Shown one piece after another: positions 48,343 to 59,726 of a DNA stretch of 64,000 nucleotides (position 1 is its first letter; every line of letters starts with the position of its first letter). Origin of the DNA: Variovorax beijingensis (lineage in GTDB: Bacteria; Pseudomonadota; Gammaproteobacteria; Burkholderiales; Burkholderiaceae_C); assembly GCF_007828835.1 (NCBI RefSeq), contig NZ_VIVL01000004.1, positions 486,306 through 550,305 on the forward strand, given 5' to 3'. The notes beneath the pieces are model-generated. The model had not been told where the DNA came from, did no database searches, and saw only the letters and a list, made by a program, of their open reading frames with translations. The position numbers were made by a program, and so were the translations under genes.

Positions 48343-50949
48343 TCAGGAGGCCAGCGCTTCCATCAGCTCGGTCTCGATGGCCAGCTGCGTCTTCTGGCCC
48401 TGCAGTTCCGGTCCGCTGATCAGGAAGGTGTCTTCCACGCGCTCGCCGAGCGTCGTGACCTTGGCGAGCTGCAGGTTCAGGTGATGCCGGGCGAGCACGC
48501 GCGCCACCGAATAAAGCAGCCCGGTGCGGTCGCTGGCCGAGATGTTGAGCAGCCAGCGCTGCGCCTTGTCGTCGGGCAGCAGGCTGATGCGCGGCTTGAT
48601 CGGGAAGCTGCGCACGCGCCGCGACACGCGGCCCACGCTGGGTGGGGGCAGGGGGCCGGCTTCGGTCAGCGTCTGCGCCAGGCCCGACTCCACCATGCTG
48701 ATGAGATCGCGGTAGTGGTCGGGCAGGAAGGTGGTCACCACCTGAAACGTGTCGAGCGCGTAGCCATTGCTCGTGGTGTGTACTTTCGCGTCAAGGATGC
48801 TGAACGACGACTGGTCGAAGTAGCCGCAGATGCGCGCGAACAGGTCGGGCTGGTCGGGCGTGTAGACCACCACCTGCAGGCCTTCGCCGACCGGTGAAAG
48901 ATGCGCCCGCACGATCGGCGGCGCCTTCGGATCGACGGGAACGTTGGGCGGCGGCACGAAACGCGAGAGCTGCTTGGCATGCCAGGCGATCTCGGTGGCA
49001 TCGTGGCGCATGAAGTAGCCGACGTCGAGCGTGGCCCACAGCGCCTTGTGGGCCTCGAAGGGCTGTGCGCGGAGGGCGAGCTGCACCAGCGCCTCGCGCT
49101 TGCGCGATTCCACCTCTGCGTCGGGGTCGGGCATGCGGCCGCCGAGCGCGCGCAGGGTGAAGCGGTACAGGTCTTCGAGCAGCTTGCCCTTCCAGGCATT
49201 CCACACGCGCGGCGAGGTGCCGCGAATGTCGGCCACCGTCAGCAGGTAGAGCGCCGTGAGGTAGCGCTCGTTGCCCACGCGCTTGGCGAAGGCGCCGATC
49301 ACCTCGGGGTCGCTCAGGTCCTGCTTCTGCGCGACCTGGCTCATCACCAGGTGCTCCGCGACCAGGAATTCGATCAGCCTCGAATCTTCGCGCGCGATGC
49401 CGTGCTGCTTGCAGAAACGCTGCACGTCGCGTGCGCCGAGCGTGGAATGGTCGCCGCCGCGGCCCTTGGCGATGTCGTGGAACAGCGCCGCCACATAAAG
49501 GATCCACGGCTTGTCCCAGCCTGCCGCGAGCTGCGAGCAGAACGGGTATTCATGCGCATGCTCGGCAATGAAGAAGCGCCGCACGTTGCGCAGCACCATC
49601 AGGATGTGCTGGTCCACCGTGTAGACGTGGAACAGGTCGTGCTGCATCTGTCCCACGATGCTGCGGAACACCCGCAGGTAGCGCCCCAGCACCGAGGTCT
49701 GGTTCATGAGCCGGAACGCATGCGTGATGCCGTAGGGCTGCAGCAGGATGCGCATGAAGGTCTGGTGGTTGACCGGGTCGTTGCGGAACTTGCTGTCCAT
49801 CACGTGGCGCGCGTTGTAGAGTGCGCGCAGCGTGCGTGCCGACAGGCCCTTCACGCCGATGGTCTTCTGATAGAGAAGGAAGGTCTCGAGAATGGCATGC
49901 GGCTCGCGCTCGTAGAGGTCGTCGCTCGCAATCTCGATGAGGCCCGCACGCTCGAAGAAGCGCTCGTTGATCGGCGTGTGCTGCTCGTCCACCGGCTGCA
50001 GCCGCTCCGCGATGTTCAGCAGCAGGATCTGGTTGAGCTGCGAAACCGCCTTGGCCGCCCAGTAGTAGCGCCGCATCAGCGCCTCGCTCGACTTGCGCTG
50101 CGATTCGCTTTCATAGCCGAAGCTCGCGGCCACGGCAGTCTGCAGGTCGAACACCAGGCGGTCCTCGCGCCGGTTGGCAATCACGTGCAGGCGCGCGCGG
50201 ATCAGCGAGAGCAGCGCTTCGTTGCGCTTGATCTGCTGCGCCTCGAAGGAGGTGGCCAGGCCGTTCTTGGCCAGATCGTCCCAGCGGCTGCCGAAGCCGG
50301 CGGCCTTGGCCATCCAGAGAATGGTCTGCAGGTCGCGCAGGCCGCCCGGCGATTCCTTGCAGTTGGGTTCGAGCGCGTAGGGCGTGTTGTCGAACTTCTG
50401 GTGGCGGTGGCGCATTTCCTGCGACTTGGCCACGAAGAAAGCCTGCGGATCGATGGCGCGAGCGAAGCGCCTGCGGAAGCCCACGAAGAGCTTCTTGTCG
50501 CCCGTGATCAGCCGCGATTCGAGCAGCGAGGTCTGGACCGTGACGTCCTTCTCGGCCTCTGCCAGGCACTCGTCGACGGTGCGCACGCTGGAGCCGATCT
50601 CGAGCCCCGCATCCCAGCAGTGGCCGATGAAGGCCTCGATGCGGGCCGGATCGATCGCGCCGGCCTCGCCCTCGGGCGGCAGCAGCAGCAGCACGTCGAC
50701 ATCGGAGTAGGGGAACAGTTCGCCGCGGCCGAAACCGCCCACGGCCACCAGCGCGAGCGCGTCGCCGAAATCGGCCTCGCGCCAGAGCGCGCACAGCGTC
50801 TGGTCGGCCAGCGCCGACAGCTGCCGCAGCACCGTGTGAACGCTGCGCGTGGGCGCGCGCGCAAAGCGCAGGGTGTCGAACAGCGCCAGCTTCCTGGCGC
50901 GATAGGCTTCGCGCAGGGTGGCGACATCGATCTTGGCGGGTTCGATCAC
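48343..50949 (-). CDS. glnD: Bifunctional PII uridylyltransferase/uridylyl-removing enzyme GlnD
   Basis: An 868-residue sensor of glutamine status that uridylylates and deuridylylates PII. The N-terminal nucleotidyltransferase domain has [19 protein letters not shown], seen as [13 protein letters not shown], with metal ligands Asp83 and Asp85. A GlnD linker domain follows, then the HD hydrolase domain with [14 protein letters not shown] and [14 protein letters not shown]. Two C-terminal ACT domains bind glutamine, starting near residue 700 and near 800. All parts are complete. map follows it upstream by 34 bases in the same orientation, so the two may be co-transcribed. Confidence 0.96.
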   Translation of the reverse strand: MIEPAKIDVATLREAYRARKLALFDTLRFARAPTRSVHTVLRQLSALADQTLCALWREADFGDALALVAVGGFGRGELFPYSDVDVLLLLPPEGEAGAIDPARIEAFIGHCWDAGLEIGSSVRTVDECLAEAEKDVTVQTSLLESRLITGDKKLFVGFRRRFARAIDPQAFFVAKSQEMRHRHQKFDNTPYALEPNCKESPGGLRDLQTILWMAKAAGFGSRWDDLAKNGLATSFEAQQIKRNEALLSLIRARLHVIANRREDRLVFDLQTAVAASFGYESESQRKSSEALMRRYYWAAKAVSQLNQILLLNIAERLQPVDEQHTPINERFFERAGLIEIASDDLYEREPHAILETFLLYQKTIGVKGLSARTLRALYNARHVMDSKFRNDPVNHQTFMRILLQPYGITHAFRLMNQTSVLGRYLRVFRSIVGQMQHDLFHVYTVDQHILMVLRNVRRFFIAEHAHEYPFCSQLAAGWDKPWILYVAALFHDIAKGRGGDHSTLGARDVQRFCKQHGIAREDSRLIEFLVAEHLVMSQVAQKQDLSDPEVIGAFAKRVGNERYLTALYLLTVADIRGTSPRVWNAWKGKLLEDLYRFTLRALGGRMPDPDAEVESRKREALVQLALRAQPFEAHKALWATLDVGYFMRHDATEIAWHAKQLSRFVPPPNVPVDPKAPPIVRAHLSPVGEGLQVVVYTPDQPDLFARICGYFDQSSFSILDAKVHTTSNGYALDTFQVVTTFLPDHYRDLISMVESGLAQTLTEAGPLPPPSVGRVSRRVRSFPIKPRISLLPDDKAQRWLLNISASDRTGLLYSVARVLARHHLNLQLAKVTTLGERVEDTFLISGPELQGQKTQLAIETELMEALAS

Positions 50950-50983
50950 GGCTGTGTCCTCGGCCGCGCGCCGCTCGCGCGGC

Positions 50984-51808
50984 TCACGTTTTCGTGGAGG
51001 TGACGAACGAGGGCAGGGGTGGGCTGCCTTCCGACAGCGTGAGCACCTCGTAGCCCGTTTCGGTGACCAGCACCGTGTGTTCCCACTGCGCCGACAGCGA
51101 ATGGTCGCGCGTGACGATGGTCCAGCCGTCGTACTGGCCGCCCTTGAAGTCTTCCTTCACCTCGCGCTTGCCGGCGTTGATCATCGGCTCGATGGTGAAG
51201 ATCATGCCGGGCTTGAGTTCTTCCAGCGTGCCCGGACGGCCGTAGTGCAGCACCTGCGGCTCTTCGTGGAAGCGCTGGCCCACGCCGTGGCCGCAGAATT
51301 CGCGCACCACCGAATAGCCCTGGCCTTCGGCGAACTTCTGGATCGCATGGCCCACGTCGCCCAGGTGCGCGCCGGGGCGCACCTGCAGGATGCCGTGCCA
51401 CATGGCTTCGAAGGTGATGCTGCACAGGCGCTTGGCGGCAATGGAGGCATCGCCGATGATGTACATGCGGCTGTTGTCGCCGAACCAGCCATCCTTGATG
51501 ACGGTCACGTCGACGTTCATGATGTCGCCCTTTTTCAGCGGCTTGTCATTGGGAATGCCGTGGCAGACCACGTGGTTCACCGAGGTGCAGAGCGACTTCG
51601 GGAAGGGCACGCTGCTCGCGCCCATGTAGCCCACCGTGGCCGAGGTGGTGCCCTGCTTGACCATGTATTCGGCGGCCAGGCGGTCGACATCGTTCGTGGT
51701 GATGCCGGGCTTGATGAAGGGCGTGAGGTAATCCAGCACCTCGGAAGCCAGGCGGCAGGCGACGCGCATGGCTTCGATGCCTGCGGCGTCTTTGTAGGTA
51801 ATGCTCAT
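50984..51808 (-). CDS. map: Methionine aminopeptidase, type I
   Basis: A 274-residue metalloprotease that removes the initiator methionine from new proteins once Def has removed the formyl group. The conserved metal sites are present: [14 protein letters not shown] near residue 99 (two Asp), [14 protein letters not shown] near 170 (His), FTIEPM near 206 (Glu) and [11 protein letters not shown] near 236 (Glu). No N-terminal zinc-finger extension is present, so it is type Ia. It is divergent from purL across 115 bases. A -10-like GATAAT lies only six bases before its ATG. Assignment secure. Confidence 0.96.
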   Translation of the reverse strand: MSITYKDAAGIEAMRVACRLASEVLDYLTPFIKPGITTNDVDRLAAEYMVKQGTTSATVGYMGASSVPFPKSLCTSVNHVVCHGIPNDKPLKKGDIMNVDVTVIKDGWFGDNSRMYIIGDASIAAKRLCSITFEAMWHGILQVRPGAHLGDVGHAIQKFAEGQGYSVVREFCGHGVGQRFHEEPQVLHYGRPGTLEELKPGMIFTIEPMINAGKREVKEDFKGGQYDGWTIVTRDHSLSAQWEHTVLVTETGYEVLTLSEGSPPLPSFVTSTKT

Positions 51809-51820
51809 CCCGGAATTATC
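51806..51820 (-). promoter_or_regulatory. -10 hexamer placing map on a leaderless transcript
   Basis: On the minus strand GATAAT occupies 51820-51815 and six bases (TCCGGG) separate it from the ATG at 51808. A normal transcription start would be the A or the base before it. No Shine-Dalgarno sequence and only weak -35 candidates are visible. The arrangement copies that of def at 41836. Confidence 0.5.
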
Positions 51821-51923
51821 CCATTCACCCGGCTAAAATTCAGGGCTTACGCGGATGGCCCCAGTCAGCGGCCATCCCCCCCGATTTTCTTGATTCCCAA
51901 CGCGGCCCCAGGCCCCATCGACC

Positions 51924-54900
51924 GTGACGCAGCCCGCACCTCAAGCCCTTCCCGTCGTAACCCTTTTCGAGGGCGGCAGCGCACTCAGCGATTTCCGTGC
52001 GCGGCAGCTGCTGCCGAAGCTGCAGGCGATCGATGCGCGCATCGAGGGCATCGGTGCCCGTTTCGTGCACCTGGTGGTCACCGATGCGGCACTCGATGCG
52101 GCCGGCCGCGAGCGCTTCGCGGCGCTCCTGACCTACGGCGAGCCCTTCGAGGCCCCGGCCAAGGCGGGCGCTTCGGTGGTCGTCACGCCGCGCCTGGGCA
52201 CCGTCTCGCCCTGGGCCTCCAAGGCCACCGACATCGCCCACAACTGCGGCCTGGCGCTGCGCCGGGTCGAGCGGGTCACCCAGTACCACCTGAAGCTCAA
52301 GGCCCCGCTGATCGGCAAGGCGCCCGTGCTCGAAGGCGACCTGCTGGCTGCCGTGGCCGGCCCGCTGCACGACCGCATGACCGAATCGGTGCTGGCCACG
52401 GTGGAGCAGGCCGCCAGCCTGTTCAGCGAGCTGCCGGCCCAGCCGATGGCGCTGGTCGACGTGCAGGGCGGCGGCCGCGCCGCGCTGGTGGCGGCCAATA
52501 CGGGTTTCGGCCTGGCGCTGGCGGAAGACGAGATCGACTACCTGGTCGAAGCCTTCACCCGGCTCGGGCGCAACCCGAGCGACGTCGAGCTGATGATGTT
52601 CGCGCAGGCCAACAGCGAGCACTGCCGCCACAAGATCTTCAACGCCAGCTTCGCGATCGACGGCCAGGCCCAGCCGCAGAGCCTGTTCTCGATGATCCGC
52701 CACACCGAGAAGCAGAACCCGCAACACACCGTCATTGCCTATGCCGACAACGCCTCGGTGATGGAGGGCACGACGGTCGAGCGCTTCATTCCGGCTTCGG
52801 ATTCGCAAGGCTATCAAAAAGATAGCGCGCTGAGCCACGTGCTGATGAAGGTCGAGACGCACAACCATCCGACGGCCATTTCGCCGTTCCCGGGCGCCTC
52901 TACCGGCGCGGGCGGCGAGATCCGCGACGAAGGGGCCACCGGCCGCGGCTCCAAGCCCAAGGCCGGCCTGACCGGCTTCACGGTGTCGAAGCTCTGGCCG
53001 GAAGAGGGCCACTACGGCAAGCCCGAGCACATCGCGAGCCCGCTTCAGATCATGACCGAGGGCCCGCTGGGCGGCGCCGCCTTCAACAACGAGTTCGGCC
53101 GGCCCAACCTGCTGGGCTATTTCCGCGAATACGAGCAGACCGTGGCGAGCGACGTCGACACGGTGCAGCGCGGCTACCACAAGCCCATCATGATCGCGGG
53201 CGGCCTCGGCAGCATCGACGCCACGCAGACGAAAAAAATCCAGTTCCCGGCCGGCTCGCTGCTGATCCAGCTCGGCGGCCCCGGCATGCGCATCGGCATG
53301 GGCGGCAGCGCCGCGAGTTCCATGGCCACGGGTGCCAACGCGGCCGAACTCGACTTCGACTCGGTGCAGCGCGGCAACCCCGAAATCGAGCGCCGCGCCC
53401 AGGAAGTCATCAACCACTGCTGGCAGCAGGGCGCGGCCAACCCGATCCTCGCGATCCACGACGTGGGCGCGGGCGGCCTGAGCAACGCCTTCCCCGAACT
53501 GACCAACGACGCCGGCCGCGGCGCGCGCTTCGACCTGCGCGCCGTGCCGCTCGAAGAGTCGGGCATGGCGCCCAAGGAAATCTGGTGCAACGAAAGCCAG
53601 GAGCGCTACGTACTGGCCATCGCGCCGGAATCGCTCGAACAGTTCAGGGCCTTCTGCGAGCGCGAGCGCTGCCCGTTCTCGGTGGTGGGCGTGGCGACCG
53701 AAGACCGCCAGCTGCTGGTGGCCGACGAGGGCGCCGAGGTACAACCCGTCGACATGCCGATGGACGTGCTGCTCGGCAAGCCGCCCAAGATGCACCGCGA
53801 CGTCAAGACCGTTGCCCGCACCTTCAAGCCGCTCGACCTCACGGGCGTCGACCTGCAGAAGGCCGCCATCGACGTGCTGTCGCACCCGACGGTGGCCTCC
53901 AAGCGCTTCCTGATCACCATCGGCGACCGTACCGTGGGTGGCCTGAGCCACCGCGACCAGATGGTCGGCCCCTGGCAGGTGCCGGTGGCCGATTGCGCCG
54001 TCACGCTGGCCGACTACAAGGGCTTTGCCGGCGAGGCGATGAGCATGGGCGAGCGCACGCCGCTGGCCGCGCTCGACGCGCCGGCCTCGGGCCGCATGGC
54101 CGTGGCCGAGGCCATCACCAACCTGCTGGCCGCGCCGATCGAGCTCTCGCGCGTGAAGCTCTCGGCCAACTGGATGGCGGCCTGCGGCGAGCCCGGCGAA
54201 GACGCCGCGCTGTATGAAACCGTCAAGGCCGTGGGGCTGGAACTGTGCCCGGCGCTGGGCGTGTCGATCCCGGTCGGCAAGGATTCGCTGTCGATGCGCA
54301 CGCAGTGGAAAGACGGCGACGAAGCCCGGAACGTCACCTCGCCCGTGAGCCTGATCGTGAGCGCGTTCGCCACGCTGGCCGACGTGCGCGGCACGCTCAC
54401 GCCGCAGCTCGACGCCACGGAGGCCGACACCACGCTGGTGCTGATCGACCTGGGCCGCGGCCAGCACCGCATGGCCGGCAGCATCCTGGCGCAGACGCTG
54501 AACCAGAGCGGCGACACGGTGCCCGACCTCGACGACCCGGCACAACTGGTGGCGCTGGTCAATGCCGTGAACGCGCTGCGCGCCGACGGCAAGATCCTGG
54601 CCATGCACGACCGCAGCGACGGCGGCCTGTTCGCCACTGCCTGCGAAATGGCCTTTGCGGGCCACGTGGGCGTGGCGCTCAACGTCGACATGCTGGTCAC
54701 CGAAGGCGACGGCATTTCCGACAGCCGCATGGAGACCGGCGACGCCAAGAACTGGGCGCAGCAGGTCAGCGCGCGGCGCGAGGAACTCACGCTCAAGGCA
54801 CTGTTCAACGAAGAGCTCGGCATGGTGCTGCAGGTGCGCACGGCCGAGCGCAACGAGGTGATGCAGGTGCTGCGCGCCCACGGCCTCAGCGCCCACAGCC

Positions 54901-55946
54901 ACTTCGTCGGCAAGACGCGGCCTGCCAGCTCCACGATGGAGGCCGGCAAGGGCAAGCTCGAGGTCTGGCGCGATGCCAGGTCGGTGTTCAGCGCGACGCT
55001 GCAGGACCTGCACCAGGTGTGGGATTCGGTCAGCTGGAAGATCGCCCGCGAGCGCGACAACCCGGCCTGCGCCGATGCCGAGCACGCCGCGGCCGGCGAG
55101 CCGGGCGACCCGGGCCTGCACTGGCATGTCTCGCCGCCGCTCGGCAACGGCTGGGGCGAACTCGGCCCGGGGCTGCTGTCGTCGCGCCCCAAGGTCGCCA
55201 TCCTGCGCGAGCAGGGCGTCAACTCGCATGTCGAGATGGCCTACGCCTTCACCGAAGCCGGCTTCGAAGCCTTCGACGTCCACATGACCGACCTGCAGGC
55301 GGGCCGGGCGGACCTCGCCGACTTCAAGGGCGTGGTGGCCTGCGGCGGCTTCAGCTATGGCGACACGCTGGGCGCCGGCATCGGCTGGGCGCGCAGCATC
55401 ACCTTCAACCCGAAGCTGGCCGAACAGTTCAAGGCCTTCTTCGGCCGCACCGACACCTTCGGCCTGGGCGTGTGCAACGGCTGCCAGATGTTTGCCGAGC
55501 TGGCCGACATCATCCCGGGCGCCGAAGCCTGGCCGCGCTTCACCACCAACCAGAGCGAACGCTTCGAGGCGCGCCTGTCGATGGTCGAGGTGCTCGAATC
55601 GCCGAGCATCTTCTTCGCGGGCATGGCCGGCACGCGCCTGCCGATCGCGGTGGCGCATGGCGAGGGCTATGCCAACTTCAAGCACCGCGGCGATGCCGCC
55701 AAGGCCATTGCCGCCATGCGCTTCGTGGACAACCACGGCCAGCCGACCGAGCAGTACCCGTTCAACCCGAACGGCAGCGCCGGCGGCCTGACCTCGGTGA
55801 CCACGCCGGACGGCCGCTTCACCGCGGTGATGCCGCATCCCGAGCGCGTGTTCCGCAACATCCAGATGAGCTGGACCGGCGGCGACAAGAGCGAGCTGAG
55901 CCCCTGGATGCGCATCTGGCGCAATGCGCGCCGCTGGGTAGGCTGA
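51924..55946 (+). CDS. purL: Phosphoribosylformylglycinamidine synthase PurL
   Basis: A 1340-residue single-chain FGAM synthase, fourth step of purine synthesis. The N-terminal PurS-like domain is followed by two AIR-synthase-type halves with the signature [15 protein letters not shown] near residue 230 and [27 protein letters not shown], seen as [16 protein letters not shown], near 310. The C-terminal glutaminase has the Cys nucleophile in GVCNGCQMF and PHPERVFRN at the end (His and Glu). GTG at 51924 is taken as the start because the frame aligns from there; no Shine-Dalgarno sequence is clear. A bidirectional terminator follows. Confidence 0.96.
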   Translation: MTQPAPQALPVVTLFEGGSALSDFRARQLLPKLQAIDARIEGIGARFVHLVVTDAALDAAGRERFAALLTYGEPFEAPAKAGASVVVTPRLGTVSPWASKATDIAHNCGLALRRVERVTQYHLKLKAPLIGKAPVLEGDLLAAVAGPLHDRMTESVLATVEQAASLFSELPAQPMALVDVQGGGRAALVAANTGFGLALAEDEIDYLVEAFTRLGRNPSDVELMMFAQANSEHCRHKIFNASFAIDGQAQPQSLFSMIRHTEKQNPQHTVIAYADNASVMEGTTVERFIPASDSQGYQKDSALSHVLMKVETHNHPTAISPFPGASTGAGGEIRDEGATGRGSKPKAGLTGFTVSKLWPEEGHYGKPEHIASPLQIMTEGPLGGAAFNNEFGRPNLLGYFREYEQTVASDVDTVQRGYHKPIMIAGGLGSIDATQTKKIQFPAGSLLIQLGGPGMRIGMGGSAASSMATGANAAELDFDSVQRGNPEIERRAQEVINHCWQQGAANPILAIHDVGAGGLSNAFPELTNDAGRGARFDLRAVPLEESGMAPKEIWCNESQERYVLAIAPESLEQFRAFCERERCPFSVVGVATEDRQLLVADEGAEVQPVDMPMDVLLGKPPKMHRDVKTVARTFKPLDLTGVDLQKAAIDVLSHPTVASKRFLITIGDRTVGGLSHRDQMVGPWQVPVADCAVTLADYKGFAGEAMSMGERTPLAALDAPASGRMAVAEAITNLLAAPIELSRVKLSANWMAACGEPGEDAALYETVKAVGLELCPALGVSIPVGKDSLSMRTQWKDGDEARNVTSPVSLIVSAFATLADVRGTLTPQLDATEADTTLVLIDLGRGQHRMAGSILAQTLNQSGDTVPDLDDPAQLVALVNAVNALRADGKILAMHDRSDGGLFATACEMAFAGHVGVALNVDMLVTEGDGISDSRMETGDAKNWAQQVSARREELTLKALFNEELGMVLQVRTAERNEVMQVLRAHGLSAHSHFVGKTRPASSTMEAGKGKLEVWRDARSVFSATLQDLHQVWDSVSWKIARERDNPACADAEHAAAGEPGDPGLHWHVSPPLGNGWGELGPGLLSSRPKVAILREQGVNSHVEMAYAFTEAGFEAFDVHMTDLQAGRADLADFKGVVACGGFSYGDTLGAGIGWARSITFNPKLAEQFKAFFGRTDTFGLGVCNGCQMFAELADIIPGAEAWPRFTTNQSERFEARLSMVEVLESPSIFFAGMAGTRLPIAVAHGEGYANFKHRGDAAKAIAAMRFVDNHGQPTEQYPFNPNGSAGGLTSVTTPDGRFTAVMPHPERVFRNIQMSWTGGDKSELSPWMRIWRNARRWVG

Positions 55947-55964
55947 AGGAAAAAGCCCGAAACG

Positions 55965-55991
55965 AAAAAGCGGCCCGCGGGCCGCTTTTTT
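55965..55991. terminator. Bidirectional intrinsic terminator after purL
   Basis: AAAAAGCGGCCC-GC-GGGCCGCTTTTTT is a perfect stem with A and T tracts on the two sides. It lies between the convergent purL and parvulin genes and should stop transcription in both directions. Confidence 0.92.
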
Positions 55992-56015
55992 CATGGGGCA
56001 GGAAAGCCGCGGGGC

Positions 56016-56801
56016 TTACTCGACCTTTGCCTTCGCGCGCAGCTCTTCCTGGTACTTCTGCAGGCGCTGCTGCTGCAGCTGCTGCGTGATCTGCGGCTGC
56101 ACTTCTTCCAGCTTCGGCAGTTGCGCCTGGCGGATGTCGTCGACGCGGATGATGTGGTAGCCGAACTGCGTCTTCACGGGGGCGGCCGTGGTCTCGCCCT
56201 TCTTGAGCTTGATCATCGCCTCGGAGAACTCGGGCACGAAGCTCGCGGGGTTGGCCCAGTCGAGATCGCCGCCATTGGCGCCCGATCCCGGGTCCTTGCT
56301 CTGCTTCTTGGCGATGTCCTCGAACTTGGCGCCCTTCTTGAGGTCGGCCATGATCTTCTTGGCCTGGTCTTCGGTTTCGACCAGGATGTGGCGCGCCTTG
56401 TATTCCTTGCCGCCATTGGCCGCCACGAACTTGTCGTACTCGGCCTTCACGTCGGCGTCAGAGACCGGGCTGGTCTTGCGGTAGTTCTCGAACAGGGCGC
56501 GGATCAGGATGGCCTGGCGGGCGAGTTCGAGCTGGTTCTTGTAGTCCTCGGTGGCGTCGAGGCCCTGCTTCTGCGCTTCCTGCATGAACACTTCGCGCGC
56601 GACGATTTCCTCGCGCAGCTGGCCCTGCATCTCCGGCGTGACTGGCCGGCCGGCTGCCGCCAGTTGCTGGGCCAGCACGTCCATGCGCGCCTTGGGCACG
56701 GGCTTGCCGTTGACGATGGCTGCGTTCTGCGCCTGGGCCGCCAGAGGAATCGCACCGAGCAGCGCTGCGGCCGCAACGGCCTGCAAGAGTTGTTTTTTCA
56801 T
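56016..56801 (-). CDS. Periplasmic parvulin-type peptidyl-prolyl isomerase
   Basis: A 261-residue exported PPIase. A Sec signal peptide (KKQLLQAVAAAALLGAIPLA, then AQAQ) is followed by a SurA-N-like helical region to about residue 130. One parvulin domain then runs from about 138 to 230, with KARHILVETEDQAKKIM at its start and GGDLDWANPASFVPEFSEA and FGYHIIRVDDI near the end. A Gln-rich C-terminal helix (QLQQQRLQKYQEEL) completes it. The single parvulin domain fits PpiC/PrsA-like chaperones that assist outer-membrane or secreted proteins; SurA itself usually has two. Confidence 0.92.
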   Translation of the reverse strand: MKKQLLQAVAAAALLGAIPLAAQAQNAAIVNGKPVPKARMDVLAQQLAAAGRPVTPEMQGQLREEIVAREVFMQEAQKQGLDATEDYKNQLELARQAILIRALFENYRKTSPVSDADVKAEYDKFVAANGGKEYKARHILVETEDQAKKIMADLKKGAKFEDIAKKQSKDPGSGANGGDLDWANPASFVPEFSEAMIKLKKGETTAAPVKTQFGYHIIRVDDIRQAQLPKLEEVQPQITQQLQQQRLQKYQEELRAKAKVE

Positions 56802-56926
56802 GAAATGAATATCAGGCTGGAGGGAAATGCGCGGATAGGAAAAGCGCGTGGAAAAAAAGCGAAGGAGCGGGAAGAAAGGGGTCGGGCCGCCGCGGCCGTC
56901 TCGGCGCGTGCCGGCAATCGAACGAC

Positions 56927-57208
56927 TCAGAGCACCTCGATGGCGATGGCGTGCAGACCCTGTGCGATAAAAACTTGGAGGGCATCATACACAAGGCGAT
57001 GGCGCGCCACGCGGGGCTTCCCTTCGAACAGTGGGGAAGCAATGCGGACCCGGAAATGGGTGCCCCGGCCCTCGGCATTGGCGCCCGCATGGCCGGCGTG
57101 GGCGCCGCTCTCGTCGATCACCTCGAGCATGGTGGGCTGCAGCGCCTGGCGCAGCGCCGCTTCGAGCTCGCGTGCCGTGGGCAGCGGATGGGTGGTGGCG
57201 GTGCTCAT
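56927..57208 (-). CDS. bolA: BolA-family protein
   Basis: A 93-residue BolA-like protein, a small cytosolic DNA-binding or iron-sulfur partner protein that, with monothiol glutaredoxin, handles iron-sulfur clusters. The family core is ESGAHAGH near residues 33-40, then [29 protein letters not shown], seen as [19 protein letters not shown], and a final helix ending HAIAIEVL. The conserved histidine that binds clusters is in RVARHRLVY. Its ATG overlaps the yciB end by four bases, so both are expressed together. Confidence 0.92.
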   Translation of the reverse strand: MSTATTHPLPTARELEAALRQALQPTMLEVIDESGAHAGHAGANAEGRGTHFRVRIASPLFEGKPRVARHRLVYDALQVFIAQGLHAIAIEVL

Positions 57209-57744
57209 ACGGAGGGTTCGTCGTTCTTGAGATGCGGCGAGATGTAGAGTCCCTGCGCCACCAGGAACACGATCGGGAACGCGTAGCCCCAGAGCTTGAA
57301 GTTGACCCATGCCTCGGTCGTGAAGTACGCCGCCACGTAGCCGTTGATGGCCGCCATGAAGAGGCAATAGCCGATCCAGGCCACGTTCAGGCGCCCCCAG
57401 ATGCGGTCCGGCAGCTGCAGCTGCGAGCCCAGCAGCATCTTGAGGAAGTTCTTCTTCAGCGCCCAGAGCGCCACCGCCAGCGCGATGGCCATGGCGCCGT
57501 ACAGGACCGTGGGCTTCCACTTGATGAAGCGGTCGTCGTGCAGCGCGAGCGTGAGCGTGCCGAACAGCAGGATCAGCACCAGCGTGGCCTTCTGCATGGC
57601 CTGCAGCTTGCGGTCGAGCGCGTAGATGATGCCCATCTGCAGCACGGTGGCGGCCATCAGCACGCCGGTGGCGGTGTAGATGTCGGCCAGCTTGTAGGCG
57701 CCGAAGAACAGCAGGATCGGAAAGAAGTCGAGGATCAGTTTCAT
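57205..57744 (-). CDS. yciB: Inner-membrane septation protein YciB (IspZ)
   Basis: A 179-residue polytopic membrane protein of the YciB/IspZ family with about five helices. The family start [22 protein letters not shown] (seen as [18 protein letters not shown]) and the middle block [17 protein letters not shown] are intact. The family is linked to cell-envelope maintenance and septation. It is the first gene of a pair with bolA and lies 25 bases from msrB in the same orientation, so msrB-yciB-bolA may be one transcript. Confidence 0.92.
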   Translation of the reverse strand: MKLILDFFPILLFFGAYKLADIYTATGVLMAATVLQMGIIYALDRKLQAMQKATLVLILLFGTLTLALHDDRFIKWKPTVLYGAMAIALAVALWALKKNFLKMLLGSQLQLPDRIWGRLNVAWIGYCLFMAAINGYVAAYFTTEAWVNFKLWGYAFPIVFLVAQGLYISPHLKNDEPSV

Positions 57745-57769
57745 GCGCTGGGCGGGCCGGTTCGGTTGC

Positions 57770-58180
57770 TTATTTTTTCTTGAAGTCGAGTGAGGCGGAA
57801 TTCATGCAGTACCGCAGGCCGGTTTCGGTGGGGCCGTCGGGGAACACGTGGCCCAGGTGGGCGCCGCAATTGGCGCAGACATTCTCGGTGCGCACCATGC
57901 CATGTGAGCGGTCGACGATGTTCCGGATGGCGCCCGGCACGGCTTCTTGCGAGAAGCTCGGCCAGCCGCAGCCCGCATCGAACTTGGTGGATGATTCGAA
58001 CAGCTTGGCGCCGCAGCAGATGCAATGGTAGGTGCCGTCGTCCCAGTGCGCCTCGTACTTGCCGGTGAAGGGCCGTTCGGTGGCCGCGTGGCGCGTGACC
58101 TCGAAGGCCGCGGGCTCGGCGCCTTTTTCGGCAAGCAGGGCCTTCCATTCGGCGTCGGTTTTCTCGATGGGAGTGGTCAT
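57770..58180 (-). CDS. msrB: Peptide-methionine (R)-S-oxide reductase MsrB
   Basis: A 136-residue enzyme that reduces the R epimer of methionine sulfoxide. The catalytic cysteine is Cys125 in [11 protein letters not shown]. The structural zinc site is formed by Cys53 and Cys56 (CICC) and Cys102 and Cys105 (CANC). The substrate block DAGCGWPSF lies near residue 68. No leader is present, so it is cytosolic, whereas the MsrA at 4465 appears exported. Its ATG overlaps the selO end by four bases, tying it to another redox-linked protein. Confidence 0.96.
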   Translation of the reverse strand: MTTPIEKTDAEWKALLAEKGAEPAAFEVTRHAATERPFTGKYEAHWDDGTYHCICCGAKLFESSTKFDAGCGWPSFSQEAVPGAIRNIVDRSHGMVRTENVCANCGAHLGHVFPDGPTETGLRYCMNSASLDFKKK

Positions 58181-59661
58181 GATGAGCAGCTGATTTCGAT
58201 CGTGGAAGCCCAGTCGGGCGGGAACCCGGCATAGGCATCGGCGCCGGGATGTTCTTCAAATGGGGTTTCGAGCAGGGCCAACAAGGTTGCCACAGCCGAG
58301 AAGTCTTTCTGGCTCGCCGCTTCGATGGCTTGCTGGCCCAGGTGGTTCCGCAACACGTACTTCGGATTGGATTCGAGCATCAGGGCTGCGGCTTCCGCGC
58401 GCGGCGCCTGCGCATGGCGCTGCGAAAAGGATAGCAGCCAGGCATCGAAGCCCGCGCGGTCCAGGAACAGGTCGCGCACCGGTTCGGCGTTGCTGTCGGC
58501 CATGTGCTGCGAAAGGCGGCGCCAGAAGATGGTGTAGTCGACCTTTTCGGCGGCCAAGAGCTTCAGCACGCCCTCGATGAGCGCACGGTCGCCTTCGGCC
58601 GGTTGCGCGAGGCCGAGCTTGGCGCGCATGCGGCCCTCGAATTCGCGCGGGAACACCGTCTTGTAGGACTCCAGCGCCGCGACGGCGATTTCCTGGTCGC
58701 CGATCAGCGGCAACAGGGCCTGTGCGAGGCAGAACAGGTTCCAGTAGGCCACGTTGGGCTGCTGGTTGAAGGCGTAGCGCCCGCTGGTGTCGCTGTGGTT
58801 GCAGATGTGGCGCGGATCGAAGCCGTCGAGGAACTGGAACGGCCCGTAGTCGATGGTGAGCCCGAGGATGCTCATGTTGTCGGTGTTCATCACGCCATGG
58901 CAGAAGCCCACGGCCTGCCACTGCGCGAGCAGGGCGGCGGTGCGCTCGCTCACGGCTTCCAGGAAGGCCGCGTAGGCGTTGCCGCTGAAGCGATCGGTGG
59001 TGCGGCACGCCGGGTAGTAGCGGTCGATGACGTAGTCGGCCAGCGCAAGCAGTTCGGCATCGCGCTGGTTGGCCGAAAAGTGCTCGAAGTGGCCGAAGCG
59101 GATGAAGCTGGGCGCCACGCGTGTCACGACGGCAGCGCTTTCGGGCACTTCGCGATACACCCGGGCGTCGGAGCCCGTGACGCAGAGCGCGCGGGTGGTC
59201 GGAATGCCCAGGCCGTGCATGGCCTCGCTGCAGAGGAATTCGCGGATGCTGGAGCGCAGCACGGCGCGGCCGTCGGCGCCGCGCGAGTAGGGCGTGCGGC
59301 CCGCGCCCTTGAGCTGAACCTCGAGCCCGCCTTCGGTTTCGCCAAGCATGATGGCGCGGCCATCGCCGAGCTGGCCGGCCCAGACGCCGAACTGGTGGCC
59401 GCTGTACACGGTGGCGAAGGGCTGCGTGCCGGCCACGGGCAGGTTGCCGGTCAATGCCTCCAGCGTCCCGTCCGATTGCCGCCAATCGGACGGCAGGCCG
59501 AGCATGCGGGCCGTCGCCTCGCTGTGGCCCACCCAGTAGGAGGGATCGGGCAGCGGCGTCGGCCGCAGTTCGGTAAGAAAGGCGGGGCCCAGCGCCCGGA
59601 ATCCGGGTTTCCAGCGCAATCCCAGGTCCGCGGCGGCCGTGTCTTCAGCAAGCAAGCTCAT
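58177..59661 (-). CDS. selO: SelO-family AMPylating pseudokinase (YdiU)
   Basis: A 494-residue pseudokinase of the SelO family, which transfers AMP from ATP to Ser, Thr or Tyr residues of redox proteins. Diagnostic blocks are [22 protein letters not shown] (seen as [18 protein letters not shown]), [24 protein letters not shown] (here [17 protein letters not shown]), and [16 protein letters not shown] for the catalytic region. The last residues are SCSS; the Cys492 site is where the eukaryotic protein has selenocysteine. It is the upstream gene of the msrB operon, overlapping its start by ATGA. Start is the ATG at 59661. Confidence 0.94.
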   Translation of the reverse strand: MSLLAEDTAAADLGLRWKPGFRALGPAFLTELRPTPLPDPSYWVGHSEATARMLGLPSDWRQSDGTLEALTGNLPVAGTQPFATVYSGHQFGVWAGQLGDGRAIMLGETEGGLEVQLKGAGRTPYSRGADGRAVLRSSIREFLCSEAMHGLGIPTTRALCVTGSDARVYREVPESAAVVTRVAPSFIRFGHFEHFSANQRDAELLALADYVIDRYYPACRTTDRFSGNAYAAFLEAVSERTAALLAQWQAVGFCHGVMNTDNMSILGLTIDYGPFQFLDGFDPRHICNHSDTSGRYAFNQQPNVAYWNLFCLAQALLPLIGDQEIAVAALESYKTVFPREFEGRMRAKLGLAQPAEGDRALIEGVLKLLAAEKVDYTIFWRRLSQHMADSNAEPVRDLFLDRAGFDAWLLSFSQRHAQAPRAEAAALMLESNPKYVLRNHLGQQAIEAASQKDFSAVATLLALLETPFEEHPGADAYAGFPPDWASTIEISCSS

Positions 59662-59726
59662 GCCCGGATTGTCCGGCAGAGCGCGAGACCCCTGGCGATG
59701 CGGGCCATCGGCGGGTCGAGGCCCGT

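Noticed and set aside
51840..55994. Minus-strand open frame of 1384 codons opposite purL
   Set aside because: A mirror of purL codons. No recognisable domain, and purL is intact in the other strand.
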